From Bacillus sp. REN3 (GTDB lineage: Bacteria > Bacillota > Bacilli > Bacillales > Cytobacillaceae), in assembly GCF_017912555.1 (NCBI RefSeq), contig NZ_JAERSD010000005.1, positions 62,001-126,000 on the forward strand: DNA of 64,000 nucleotides, in the 5' to 3' direction. Each line of letters begins with the position of its first letter. Positions within the stretch are counted from its first letter, which is position 1. The notes beneath the pieces were generated by a model. That model had not been told where the DNA came from and did not search any database. It was given only the letters and a program-made list of their open reading frames with translations. A program made the position numbers and the translations under genes. Positions 45,000 through 55,123 of the stretch are shown here, piece by piece.

Positions 45000-45632
45000 T
45001 TAATACATGAATCGGTTCATGAAGCGCAGTTGGTCAAATTTCTGGATGGACTCGGTCGGCACTCTTTTCCCGATTCTGGCCATCAGGCAATTTGCCGGGT
45101 GAGAACTGATCTCAGGATCATCGGTTGCATACCAGACGAGTCCGCCTGCATTCATCATCTTCTCCATAATCTTCCGATATTCCCAGACATTCAGTCCGGT
45201 GCCTTTCAAATCCCAGTGCCAGTAATATTCCGTCGTGATGATAATGTAGTCCTCCATGACATCATCCATCATTGAAACAATCAGCAGATTCTTGCCGACA
45301 GAGCAGCCGCGGAACTCGGGTATTACCTCGATCGCCCCAAGTTCGATTAAATCTTCCATTTTGCCTTCGGACCAGCGTTCAAGCGGATCTGGATAAAGGA
45401 ATGTGACATACCCGACAATCACGTGCCCTGATCGGGCCACGATGATCCTTCCTTCAGGCAGGCCGGCAATTTCAATCAATGCCTTGTGCTGCTGGGCGGG
45501 AGGGCGGAAAGCTACCAGGTCTTTATGGAATTCGTAGCTTGCCAATTTTTCGGGAGAAATGGGGCCTTCAATGATTAGACGGCCATGGGGAGTTTTCAGT
45601 TCTTTTGCATTATAAGTTTTCTTGTGTTCCAT
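45000..45632 (-). CDS. acuA: AcuA, protein acetyltransferase
   Basis: A 210-residue GNAT-family enzyme that acetylates acetyl-CoA synthetase on its active lysine and so inactivates it. The GNAT core reads GRIIVARSGHVIVGYVTFL, ELGAIEVIPEFRGCSVGKNL (acetyl-CoA loop) and YWHWDLKGTGLNVWEYRKIM. Length equals B. subtilis AcuA. GGTGGTGA precedes the ATG at 45632. It is first of acuABC and divergent from its substrate gene acsA. A cre-like site overlaps its -35 region. Confidence 0.94.
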   Translation of the reverse strand: MEHKKTYNAKELKTPHGRLIIEGPISPEKLASYEFHKDLVAFRPPAQQHKALIEIAGLPEGRIIVARSGHVIVGYVTFLYPDPLERWSEGKMEDLIELGAIEVIPEFRGCSVGKNLLIVSMMDDVMEDYIIITTEYYWHWDLKGTGLNVWEYRKIMEKMMNAGGLVWYATDDPEISSHPANCLMARIGKRVPTESIQKFDQLRFMNRFMY

Positions 45633-45670
45633 TCGGTCACCACCCGTCAACAATTCAAAACGTCAACTCT

Positions 45671-45676
45671 ATTATA
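45671..45676 (-). promoter_or_regulatory. -10 element of the acuABC promoter
   Basis: A perfect TATAAT on the reverse strand, about 40 bp before acuA. The -35 would lie near 45694-45699, inside the cre-like site. Confidence 0.6.
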
Positions 45677-45692
45677 CATAAAATGCAGCAAA

Positions 45693-45706
45693 GAAAAGCG
45701 CTTTCA
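45693..45706 (-). promoter_or_regulatory. cre-like site on the acuABC promoter
   Basis: Read on the reverse strand the site is TGAAAGCGCTTTTC. The first ten bases match the cre core exactly, and the two last positions differ (12 of 14). It overlaps the expected -35 of acuABC, where CcpA binding would repress. B. subtilis acuABC and acsA are CcpA-controlled. Confidence 0.65.
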
Positions 45707-45773
45707 CAAAATTTTCTGTTTTATTAAATGGATTTCCAGCTTAGCAGCTGATGGCTGACGAATATTTTAAAAA

Positions 45774-45802
45774 TTGAGAAAAGAAGATTTTTATACTATA
45801 AT
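45774..45802 (+). promoter_or_regulatory. Sigma-A promoter of acsA
   Basis: TTGAGA at 45774-45779 and TATAAT at 45797-45802 are 17 bp apart, 35 bp before acsA. Confidence 0.82.
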
Positions 45803-45837
45803 GTATTTTAAATCAAAATTTCAAGGGGGATGGATAT

Positions 45838-47556
45838 ATGAAAGTGGAAGCGCTGCCAGTTACACAAGGGGATTATAATTTGAAAAATTACCAGGAGCTT
45901 CAAGGCCAGTTTGACTGGAAAGCTGCCGAAAAGGAATTTTCCTGGCATGATACCGGCAGGGTGAATATGGCATATGAAGCAATCGACCGCCATGCGGAAG
46001 GCTCCAGGAAAAATAAAATCGCATTGTATTATCAAGATGGGACCCGCAAAGAAAAATATACCTTCAAGGAAATGAAGGAGCTCTCCAATAAAGCGGGAAA
46101 TGTATTCAAAACATATGCAGACGTCGAAAAAGGGGATCGCGTCTTTATTTTTATGCCACGTTCACCGGAGCTTTATTTTGCCATTCTGGGAGCAATCAAG
46201 CTTGGTGCGATTGTCGGCCCTTTGTTCGAAGCCTTTATGGAGGGCGCGGTTCGGGACAGGCTTGAAGATAGCGGAGCGAAAGTGCTGGTTACGACCCCTG
46301 AGCTTCTCGAAAGGGTGCCTGCCGACCAGCTTCCGGAATTGAAGCATATCCTTCTCGTAGGTGATAACCTTGAGGACAGAGAGGAATACATCGACTTCAA
46401 GAAGAAACTTGCCGAAGCAAGCAACAAGCTTGATATCGAATGGGTAGAGCGCACAGATGGATTGATTCTCCATTATACATCCGGTTCGACTGGAAGGCCG
46501 AAAGGTGTCCTCCATGTCCATAATGCGATGATTCAGCAATACATGACAGCTAAATGGGTCCTTGATCTGAAAGAAGACGATGTCTATTGGTGCACAGCTG
46601 ATCCAGGCTGGGTTACAGGAACGGCCTACGGGATTTTCGCTCCATGGCTGACGGGAACTTCCAATGTCGTCATTGGCGGTCGATTCAATCCTGAGACATG
46701 GTACAAGATGATCGCAGATTACGGAGTAACTGTTTGGTATAGTGCACCAACGGCATTCAGGATGCTGATGGGCGCAGGCGATGAAATCGTGAAGAAATTC
46801 GACCTTAGCTCACTTCGCCACATTCTTAGCGTAGGCGAGCCGCTGAATCCTGAGGTTGTCCGCTGGGGCATGAAGGTGTTCAACCTGCGAATTCATGACA
46901 CTTGGTGGATGACAGAGACCGGTGCACAGCTGATTTGCAACTATCCGTGCCTTGAGATCAAGCCTGGTTCAATGGGCAAGCCAATTCCAGGAGTAAAAGC
47001 AGCGATTGTAGATGACCAGGGCAATGAGCTGCCTCCTTACAGAATGGGGAACCTGGCGATCAAGAAAGGCTGGCCGGCGATGATGCATGCCATCTGGAAC
47101 AATCCGCAAAAATATGAATCTTATTTCATGCCTGGAGACTGGTATGTTTCCGGGGATTCAGCTTACATGGATGAAGACGGCTATTTCTGGTTCCAGGGAA
47201 GAGTCGATGATGTTATCATGACTTCCGGCGAGCGCGTCGGTCCGTTCGAAGTCGAAAGCAAGCTGGTAGAGCATCCGGCAGTAGCTGAGGCGGGTGTCAT
47301 TGGAAAGCCTGACCCAGTACGCGGGGAAATCATCAAAGCGTTCATTGCTTTACGGGATGGCTACGAGCAATCGGACGAGTTGATTGAGGAAATCCGTCAA
47401 TTCGTTAAAAAAGGCTTGGCAGCCCACGCAGCACCGCGGGAAATTGAGTTCCGCGATAAACTGCCAAAGACACGAAGCGGTAAAATCATGCGCCGTGTCC
47501 TTAAAGCATGGGAACTTGATCTTCCTACAGGAGACCTGTCAACAATGGAAGAATAA
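45838..47556 (+). CDS. acsA: Acetyl-CoA synthetase
   Basis: A 572-residue adenylate-forming enzyme that activates acetate to acetyl-CoA by way of acetyl-AMP. The P-loop-like motif is LILHYTSGSTGRPKGVLHVH, with HDTWWMTETGAQLI and SGDSAYMDEDGYFWFQGRVDD further on. The catalytic lysine is in PKTRSGKIMRR, at residue 549, the residue acetylated by AcuA in B. subtilis. Length is identical to the B. subtilis protein. AAGGGGGA lies upstream. The gene faces away from acuABC, which encodes its acetyl-switch. Confidence 0.97.
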   Translation: MKVEALPVTQGDYNLKNYQELQGQFDWKAAEKEFSWHDTGRVNMAYEAIDRHAEGSRKNKIALYYQDGTRKEKYTFKEMKELSNKAGNVFKTYADVEKGDRVFIFMPRSPELYFAILGAIKLGAIVGPLFEAFMEGAVRDRLEDSGAKVLVTTPELLERVPADQLPELKHILLVGDNLEDREEYIDFKKKLAEASNKLDIEWVERTDGLILHYTSGSTGRPKGVLHVHNAMIQQYMTAKWVLDLKEDDVYWCTADPGWVTGTAYGIFAPWLTGTSNVVIGGRFNPETWYKMIADYGVTVWYSAPTAFRMLMGAGDEIVKKFDLSSLRHILSVGEPLNPEVVRWGMKVFNLRIHDTWWMTETGAQLICNYPCLEIKPGSMGKPIPGVKAAIVDDQGNELPPYRMGNLAIKKGWPAMMHAIWNNPQKYESYFMPGDWYVSGDSAYMDEDGYFWFQGRVDDVIMTSGERVGPFEVESKLVEHPAVAEAGVIGKPDPVRGEIIKAFIALRDGYEQSDELIEEIRQFVKKGLAAHAAPREIEFRDKLPKTRSGKIMRRVLKAWELDLPTGDLSTMEE

Positions 47557-47565
47557 TAGAAGATT

Positions 47566-47608
47566 GGAAAAAGAGCGCAAACGTTGAAAATTTGTGCTCT
47601 TTTTCCAT
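47566..47608 (+). terminator. acsA terminator
   Basis: GGAAAAAGAGCGCAAA at 47566-47581 pairs with TTTGTGCTCTTTTTCC at 47591-47606 with one G-U pair. Confidence 0.9.
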
Positions 47609-47690
47609 GAATAGGGTATTCTTAATTCAGTCATTGATGAACCATTCCACGTGGGGAGAGCTGGACCTTTTCTTTTTCATGGATAGTGTT

Positions 47691-47727
47691 TAAAAAAGGA
47701 AACCGCATCCTCGTTGATGCGGTTTCC
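47691..47727 (-). terminator. Terminator of the penicillin-binding protein gene
   Basis: On the reverse strand GGAAACCGCATC and GATGCGGTTTCC (47716-47727 and 47698-47709) form a perfect 12-bp stem followed by TTTTTT. Confidence 0.92.
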
Positions 47728-47741
47728 TTTCTTATGATAAA

Positions 47742-50654
47742 TTATGTTTCGTTTTGTTCTCCATCCCCATTTGTGCCGCCGTCACCAGGAGGCGGGTCCT
47801 GTGGTTTGGGGTTTTGTGGCTTAGGGTCCGATGGCGGATCCTTAGGCTTCGGGTCTGTTGTCTTCGGTTTATCCGGCTTTTGCCCATCTTTTTTTGGATC
47901 TTCAGCAGGCTTTCCAATCTGGATGACATTAGATGGAGCCGATTCCTTTCCGGCAATGTCAACGGCGGTTACATGGTAAGAACCATTTCCTCCTTTGAAG
48001 GATAAAGCCGCTCCCGCTTTGATGCTGCCGACTTTTTTATTGCCGCTATAGATCCTGTAGCCAATTACATCTTTTTCAGGGTGTTTGCCCCACGTAATCG
48101 TATTACCGGATACCTTGATGCCAGGAGCTGCAGGTGTCTTCCCATTCTCTGTCAGCTTATCATCGGCAGCAAGGATTTTCCCCCACCTGTCTTTGTTCGG
48201 GATTAGCTGGGCCGGGTTCCTGATTTTATGTCCAATGATGCTTTCCATGTATTTAGGATTCAGGATTACCCCGGTTTCCGCAAATTCAGCAGGTGTTGAA
48301 TCAAGTGCGAGGTAGCGCTTGTCGCCCACATAAACGAACTTGCTTTCAACCAGGCTGTCATCCACCTTTGTCGGTGCGTATTTTGCGATGAAGTAATCCG
48401 ACTCTACAAGGCCAGCCTTGGAACATGCGCTCGAGGGCAGCAGCCCTGAAACAGCGCAAAAGGAACGTTTGACGATTCCGCCAGGCATTTTGAAGCGCTC
48501 AGCAGGATCGATTAGGTTAGGATTGACATCATACGCGTCGTTCACTAGATCCGCCCAGATGTATTGGGTTCTCACTCCGTATGAAAGACCTCTGTAATGT
48601 CTTTCAAGGGCTTTATTGTGGTCATATCCGAGCCACACGCCAACTGATATGTTTGGATTTGTGGCTACGAACCAGGAATCATAGTAATCATGTCCTGTCC
48701 CTGTTTTTCCAGCCCAGTCCGAACTGAACTTCAGCCTGCCTTTTACTGCGGTTGCCGTTCCGCGGTTAATGACGTCACGCATCATATCGATCGTTAAGTA
48801 CGCTGTTTGCGGACTAAAGACATCGACAGGTTCAGATTTATGCTGGAATAGGACATTGCCCTCTTTATCCACGATTTTCTCAATCAAATAGGCATCGATG
48901 AATTTGCCCCCATTGGCGAATGTGCCGAATGCATTGGTGTTCTCCTCAACTGTGACCCCTCCATCAAGTGATCCAATAGAAGTAGATAAGTTCGAGTAAT
49001 CAACTTTCTTGAGATTCGAGAATCCCATCTTATCCAGGAAGGTTGCGGGTTGCTGGCCAAGGATATTTTTATAGGCAAGAACGGCAGGCACATTATAGGA
49101 TTTTGTCAGCGCATGTCTCGCCGTTGTCAGTCCGCTGTATCGCATGTCGTAATTGTGCGGCCATGGTTTTCTTGGGCCGTACAGGAAAACCTCGACATCA
49201 GGCAAAACGGTACCAGGATGCAGTTTCCCAAGTTCCATGGCTGGTGCATAGACAAGCAATGGTTTCATGGTCGAACCATTTTGCCTTTTTGAATCTGTTG
49301 CATGGTTGACCTGGATCCGGTCAAAGTCGCGTCCGCCGACGAAGCTGAGGATCTTTCCTGTCTTATTTTCAATCATGACCGATCCGATTTCGACAGGCTC
49401 ATTGATGACGATCGTCTGTCCAGGATTGTCCGGGTCAGGTACTACCTGCGGTTTGTCGCTTCCATAGTAGGCGTATTTTTTAGCCGTTTGTTGCTGCTTA
49501 TCGTATATTTTTTTGTTGATCGTAGAATAAATTTTATAACCGTTCTGCCTAAGGTCCCGATCGGCAAGCGCGAGATACTCTTGTTTCAATACGCTGTCCT
49601 TTTCGTAATCCTCTACTTCATAGCCATCGCGCTTTGCAAGGATTTTCGCGAGGATTGTGACTGCCCGTTTCTCGATTTCGAAAGTAAGGAATGGGTATTC
49701 CTCAACGGTGTTATCACTTGGGACTTCTTTGACGAAATCCTTGGTGATGTCATAGTTGATCGCTTCCTTGTATTCTTTATCCGTGATGAACCCTGCGCCA
49801 TGCATTCGTGCCAATACGGTTTTTTGCCTGGTGAGCCCCGGTTCGAGGCCTTTCGGGTCCTTCATAGCGCCGTTGTTGCTGCTGAATGGCGTATAGCCAA
49901 ATGGGCTCTGAGGAAGGCCGGCGATAAATGCAGCCTGTGGCAGTGTTAGGTCTTTGGCGTCTTTGCCGAAAATGCCTTTTGACGCCGCCTGGACGCCTGC
50001 TATATTGCTGCCATTCGCATTCCGGCCAAAGGTGGCGACATTCAAATACGCCTCCAGGATCTCTTTTTTGTCAAAGAATTTCTCCAGCCGCAGGGCCAGG
50101 AGAATCTCTTTTGCTTTCCGCTCGAAAGAAATTTCATCCGTCAGAATCTGATTCTTGATGAGCTGCTGTGTCAGCGTGCTCCCCCCTGAGGATGTCGCAG
50201 AATTCGTGACCTCTTGGAAAAGCGCGCGCATGATGGCTTTTGGTACGACACCATCATGCTCATAGAAATATTCATCTTCAGTAGCTACGACGGCGTTCAT
50301 CAGATGCTTGGACACATCTTCAAGCTTAACTTCTTCACGGTAGAGGTCCGTCCTGAGTTTGCCAAGATAAACATTGTCAGCAAAATATAAATCAGAAGTT
50401 TCCTCATAGTTGTATATATCTTTCTTCATGCTTTCGTATGGTCTTACTGGTTCATCCTTCACGAGAGACGCAAAATATCCTGCCCCAACGCCACCTGCAA
50501 ACCCGGCTCCGAGGATCGTGATGATGATCAGTATCAGCACCATGTTCCAGAGAACCTGGTAGGTAATCCTTGCTCCTTTTACGGTTCGTTTATTAGTAAA
50601 AAAAGCACCCAAGGATTGCAATCTTTTTTTCCAAGGCTGTTTTTCTTCTTGCAT
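47742..50654 (-). CDS. Class A penicillin-binding protein (PBP1A family) with Fn3 domain
   Basis: A 970-residue bifunctional wall enzyme. After a short cytoplasmic part comes one membrane helix (LWNMVLILIIITILGAGFAG). The GT51 glycosyltransferase follows: VVATEDEYFYEHDGV with the catalytic Glu, then SGGSTLTQQLIKNQI and RKAKEILLALRLE. The transpeptidase has GSTMKP with Ser461, SYNVPAV and KTGTGHDYYDSWF. Residues ~860-930 form a fibronectin type III-like domain, and the tail is Pro/Lys-rich (DPKPKDPPSDPKPQNPKPQD). GGGGG lies before the ATG at 50654. The layout resembles PonA, but it is a separate paralogue by position (between acsA and tyrS). Confidence 0.92.
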   Translation of the reverse strand: MQEEKQPWKKRLQSLGAFFTNKRTVKGARITYQVLWNMVLILIIITILGAGFAGGVGAGYFASLVKDEPVRPYESMKKDIYNYEETSDLYFADNVYLGKLRTDLYREEVKLEDVSKHLMNAVVATEDEYFYEHDGVVPKAIMRALFQEVTNSATSSGGSTLTQQLIKNQILTDEISFERKAKEILLALRLEKFFDKKEILEAYLNVATFGRNANGSNIAGVQAASKGIFGKDAKDLTLPQAAFIAGLPQSPFGYTPFSSNNGAMKDPKGLEPGLTRQKTVLARMHGAGFITDKEYKEAINYDITKDFVKEVPSDNTVEEYPFLTFEIEKRAVTILAKILAKRDGYEVEDYEKDSVLKQEYLALADRDLRQNGYKIYSTINKKIYDKQQQTAKKYAYYGSDKPQVVPDPDNPGQTIVINEPVEIGSVMIENKTGKILSFVGGRDFDRIQVNHATDSKRQNGSTMKPLLVYAPAMELGKLHPGTVLPDVEVFLYGPRKPWPHNYDMRYSGLTTARHALTKSYNVPAVLAYKNILGQQPATFLDKMGFSNLKKVDYSNLSTSIGSLDGGVTVEENTNAFGTFANGGKFIDAYLIEKIVDKEGNVLFQHKSEPVDVFSPQTAYLTIDMMRDVINRGTATAVKGRLKFSSDWAGKTGTGHDYYDSWFVATNPNISVGVWLGYDHNKALERHYRGLSYGVRTQYIWADLVNDAYDVNPNLIDPAERFKMPGGIVKRSFCAVSGLLPSSACSKAGLVESDYFIAKYAPTKVDDSLVESKFVYVGDKRYLALDSTPAEFAETGVILNPKYMESIIGHKIRNPAQLIPNKDRWGKILAADDKLTENGKTPAAPGIKVSGNTITWGKHPEKDVIGYRIYSGNKKVGSIKAGAALSFKGGNGSYHVTAVDIAGKESAPSNVIQIGKPAEDPKKDGQKPDKPKTTDPKPKDPPSDPKPQNPKPQDPPPGDGGTNGDGEQNET

Positions 50655-50756
50655 CCATATCATTCCCCCTAAAATCACATACATTATAGCATAAACATGC
50701 AAACCGGAATCTTGGAATCCTGAATTTTTCTGAAATTTCATATCGATATTTGACAA

Positions 50757-50785
50757 TTTACATACCTATATGGTAAAAGTATAAT
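50757..50785 (+). promoter_or_regulatory. Sigma-A promoter of the tyrS T-box transcript
   Basis: TTTACA at 50757-50762 and a perfect TATAAT at 50780-50785 are 17 bp apart. It faces away from the PBP gene. Confidence 0.75.
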
Positions 50786-50791
50786 ATTAAC

Positions 50792-51046
50792 TTAATAGCA
50801 GAAAGCTGTGAAGGGAACCAGTAGTTCTTTTGTCACTGTACCAGAAAGCCGGCGGCCGCTGCGAGCCGGCACATACAAAAGGATGAATTACCTCCCTGAG
50901 CGCCGATGGCGAACTGGATTTACATAGTAGCATCGGACGGTTTAACCGTTACCTTATTTGAGTGGAAGACAATTTTGTTTTCAAGCCGGGTGGTACCGCG
51001 CATTCCTGCGTCCCTGCAATTTTATTGCAGGGGCGCTTTTTGTTTT
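50792..51046 (+). ncRNA. Tyrosine T-box riboswitch
   Basis: The leader has T-box landmarks: GCTGCGAGCC in the upper Stem I, a candidate specifier TAC at 50889-50891 after GAAT, the box GGGTGGTACCGCG at 50988-51000, and a terminator made by 51008-51020 and 51024-51036 followed by TTTTTGTTTT. A TAC specifier reads tyrosine, in agreement with tyrS 60 nt downstream. Uncharged tRNA-Tyr should cause antitermination. Confidence 0.93.
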
Positions 51047-51063
51047 GTGTACAGCTTCACTGA

Positions 51064-52365
<1,302 letters not shown>

Positions 52366-52374
52366 TTTTTTACA

Positions 52375-52412
52375 AACAGCCTTCCTGGTGATAGGTCAGG
52401 AAGGCTGTTTTT
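52375..52412 (+). terminator. tyrS terminator
   Basis: AACAGCCTTCCTG at 52375-52387 pairs perfectly with CAGGAAGGCTGTT at 52397-52409, followed by TTTTT. Confidence 0.93.
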
Positions 52413-52848
52413 TTGTGCAGAATCAACTTTAACAAAAAAAGCAGGAATTTACCTTTGAACCGTTGAATTTTGAATACACCCTTTTCTATTCCATCAAAAA
52501 TGCTTATTAGAGATTTCGAACAAACTTTATTTCAACTCCGCATGTCGGGGAAATCCTGTAATGGTGTTCTCCAAAAAAACAATAATAAGGCCGGAGAATG
52601 CAAAATGCTGAAAGAACTGGCTGCATTGCTTAGTTTCAGGAAAAAAGGAGATATGGCGTATTCATCTATTAATTTATTGGTTTATGCTTGCTTGACCGAT
52701 CCTTATATGGATTTTCTTTCTGGTGGGGCAATAAGGAAAAGGAAGTTCAACTTGCGAAGGGGGCATTCATTTTGACCAAGGGGCCTGTTGCTTCATACAT
52801 TGGTATTCAGAGAGTCCTTTATGACCATTCTTGTGAGGAGAGATAAGG
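52413..52848. other. Gene-free stretch before the VanY-like gene
   Basis: About 435 bp without a supported gene. A 40-residue frame from AAAAAAGGAGATATGG near 52654 has a passable ribosome site but unremarkable sequence. No RNA element was recognised. A promoter for the next gene is presumably here. Confidence 0.45.
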
Positions 52849-53919
52849 TTGAAACAATTATTGAAAAGAATTGCAGTCATGTTGGCGATGATCTTTGCAT
52901 TGACATCCTTTCCAATGGGGAACTCATCATTCATGCCAGATACCGTCCGTGGAGTTCAGGCAACAACTCAATATGCGACAACCGCCAATCTCAACCTTCG
53001 GACCGGGGCAGGGACAAATTACAAAATTATAACCGTCATCCCAAAAGGAAAACAAGTGACCTTAATCTCAAAGCATGGCGCCTGGTATAAAGTCCGTTAT
53101 TCTGATAAAACCGGATATGTCAGTTCCAAGTATGTTAAACTGGCCGGGCAAACCTCCAATAAAAACACACCCAATCAGACCATGAAATATAAAACCACTG
53201 CTAATTTAAATTTGAGATCTGGTGCAGGAACGAAGTACAAAGTCATCACTGTCATCCCGAAGGGAAAACAGGTGGCCATACTTTCAAAACACGGGGGTTG
53301 GTACAGAGTAAGTTTTTCAGGTAAGAAAGGATATGTCAGCTCGCGGTATTTGCTACTGTTAACGAGCGATAATCCAGTCCTAACCGTTAAAAACGGAATC
53401 GTGTATGTAGATGGGGTGATTGTGGTCAATAAACGATACGCCCTGCCTTCCACATATAACCCGGGAGAAAGCAAGGAAGCACGGATCGCCATTAACCGGA
53501 TGGCTGCGGATGCAAAAAAGAAAAAAGCCAGCATCCAAGTGATCAGTGGCTATCGGACCTACGACTATCAGGAAAGGTTGTATAATCGTTATGTTAAACA
53601 ATACGGAGAAAGGGAAGCATCCAGATTTAGCGCAAGACCCGGCCACAGTGAACACCAGACTGGACTGTCGTTTGACTTTGGCGGACCGAATCGTTCATAC
53701 TGGCTGAAAGAGTCGTTTGACAGGACCGCGGAAGGAAAATATTTAGCCGCCAATGCGCACCGTTTCGGATTTATTTTGCGCTATCCAAAGGGGAAAGAAT
53801 CGGTGACTGGATACATGTATGAGCCTTGGCACTTTCGATATGTTGGGGTGGAGCGGGCAACGAAAATATTTAAGAGTGGAAAAACGATGGAGGAACATTA
53901 CCGCTTTTCTGGAAAGTAG
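52849..53919 (+). CDS. Secreted VanY-type D,D-carboxypeptidase with two SH3 repeats
   Basis: A 356-residue exported wall enzyme. A signal peptide (IAVMLAMIFALTSFPMG) is followed by two bacterial SH3 domains, each with NLNLR.GAGT.YK and VIPKGKQV, that should bind the wall. The C-terminal half is an M15B peptidase: SGYRTYDYQERLYN, then SARPGHSEHQTGLSFDFGG with zinc His and Asp, and YEPWHFRYVG with catalytic Glu and zinc His. It should trim D-Ala from stem peptides. The start is TTG at 52849 after GAGGAG. The two SH3 repeats are about 70% identical, showing a tandem duplication. Confidence 0.88.
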   Translation: MKQLLKRIAVMLAMIFALTSFPMGNSSFMPDTVRGVQATTQYATTANLNLRTGAGTNYKIITVIPKGKQVTLISKHGAWYKVRYSDKTGYVSSKYVKLAGQTSNKNTPNQTMKYKTTANLNLRSGAGTKYKVITVIPKGKQVAILSKHGGWYRVSFSGKKGYVSSRYLLLLTSDNPVLTVKNGIVYVDGVIVVNKRYALPSTYNPGESKEARIAINRMAADAKKKKASIQVISGYRTYDYQERLYNRYVKQYGEREASRFSARPGHSEHQTGLSFDFGGPNRSYWLKESFDRTAEGKYLAANAHRFGFILRYPKGKESVTGYMYEPWHFRYVGVERATKIFKSGKTMEEHYRFSGK

Positions 53920-54101
53920 ATGAAGAGAATCTGCAAAAAATCAGCTATTCCAAATGAAGCGACCAAAAAGGCGGACAGATTTTTTCAGTAAGCAGCTGTT
54001 AAGGCCCGAATTCGCTATTGTGCTAATTTCTGGCCATTTGTTTCGCCTTGATCCTATATAATACGTTAGGATACGTTATTTCCCAGATCCGAACTAAAGT
54101 A

Positions 54102-54143
54102 AAAAGCCCTGGAACCTTGTTTTATCAAGGTTCCAGGGCTTTT
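54102..54143. terminator. Bidirectional terminator before rpsD
   Basis: A near-perfect 17- to 18-bp inverted repeat (54102-54119 and 54126-54143) centred on TTTTAT ends rpsD on the reverse strand, with TTTTTACTTT as its tail. Confidence 0.93.
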
Positions 54144-54171
54144 AAGATGCTTTGTTCTCCAAGCAGCTTTA

Positions 54172-54774
54172 TTAACGTGAGTAGAATTCAACGATAAGAG
54201 ATTCGTTGATTTCAGCTGGAAGGTCAGAACGCTCAGGAAGGCGGGTGAAAGTTCCTTCTAGCTTGTCAGCATCGAAAGTCAGGAAGTCAGGCACGAAGTT
54301 GTTCACTTCAATTGCTTCCTTCACAACATCAAGGTTACGTGACTTTTCACGAAGGCTGATTGTTTGTCCCGGAGCTAATCGGTAAGACGGGATATCCACA
54401 CGAGATCCGTCAACAAGGACGTGACCGTGGTTCACCAGCTGGCGAGCTGCACGACGAGTACGTGCAAGGCCAAGGCGGTAAACAAGGTTATCAAGGCGTG
54501 ATTCAAGAAGAATCATGAAGTTTTCGCCGTGGATGCCAGGCATTTTACCTGCTCTGTCAAACAGGTTGCGGAACTGGCGCTCGTTCACTCCATACATGTG
54601 GCGAAGCTTTTGCTTCTCCTGTAACTGCAATCCGTACTCGGATAGTTTTTTACGCTGGTTAGGACCATGTGGACCTGGAGCGTAAGGGCGTTTTTCTAAT
54701 TCTTTTCCTGTGCCGCTCAGTGAAATTCCAAGACGGCGGGATAGTTTCCAGCTTGGGCCGGTATAACGAGCCAT
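54172..54774 (-). CDS. rpsD: 30S ribosomal protein S4
   Basis: A 200-residue primary 16S rRNA-binding protein that starts assembly of the 30S body. The start [20 protein letters not shown] and [20 protein letters not shown] are typical. The S4 domain lies at ~90-155 ([40 protein letters not shown]). This is the zinc-free form, as there is no Cys cluster at the N-terminus. GGAGGAG precedes the ATG at 54774. Length matches B. subtilis RpsD. Unlike E. coli it stands apart from the alpha operon. Confidence 0.97.
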   Translation of the reverse strand: MARYTGPSWKLSRRLGISLSGTGKELEKRPYAPGPHGPNQRKKLSEYGLQLQEKQKLRHMYGVNERQFRNLFDRAGKMPGIHGENFMILLESRLDNLVYRLGLARTRRAARQLVNHGHVLVDGSRVDIPSYRLAPGQTISLREKSRNLDVVKEAIEVNNFVPDFLTFDADKLEGTFTRLPERSDLPAEINESLIVEFYSR

Positions 54775-54961
54775 GAATGACTCCTCCTTAGTTTTTATTT
54801 TGTAAAATAAAAACAGATTGTGATTCACGAATATGAGTATTTTGTTTTCATGTACCTTCGCCCTAGCAGCAGCGGGTTACGAGATACACCATCAAAATGA
54901 ATTTGAGGAACAAAATACATCCATAAAGTCGATCACATAGGCTGCGATATTATTTTACACA
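54775..54961 (-). ncRNA. rpsD leader, likely S4-binding autoregulatory RNA
   Basis: About 185 nt lie between the rpsD promoter and its start. In B. subtilis S4 represses its own gene by binding the leader. The leader here has paired elements such as TTTTGTTTTCATG / CAAAATAC stretches and TGTTTTTATTTTACAAAATAAAAAC near the ribosome site. The pseudoknot was not traced in detail. Confidence 0.5.
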
Positions 54962-54967
54962 AAGTGT

Positions 54968-54997
54968 ATTATATAATTTTTCGTTATCATAAGTCAA
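54968..54997 (-). promoter_or_regulatory. Sigma-A promoter of rpsD
   Basis: On the reverse strand TTGACT (54997-54992) and TATAAT (54973-54968) are spaced 18 bp, close to consensus, as expected for a strong ribosomal gene promoter. Confidence 0.85.
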
Positions 54998-55066
54998 GGC
55001 TATCCCGTCAACTATTTTTATTTTTGAGGATACAGGAACATATATCATACTAATGTCATAGGTCTA

Positions 55067-55075
55067 TGGTATAAT
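55067..55075 (+). promoter_or_regulatory. Extended -10 promoter of dgcP
   Basis: TGGTATAAT contains a perfect TATAAT with the TGn extension. No good -35 is seen, which is usual for extended -10 promoters. Start of transcription would be near 55082. Confidence 0.6.
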
Positions 55076-55123
55076 AATGGTAATTGTTGTATTTTCTCCA
55101 ATCTATTCGAACTCAATTATATA

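Noticed and set aside
52470-52775. 101-codon frame after tyrS
   Set aside because: No ribosome site at its start, no family resemblance; an inner ATG with AGGAG gives only 40 ordinary residues.
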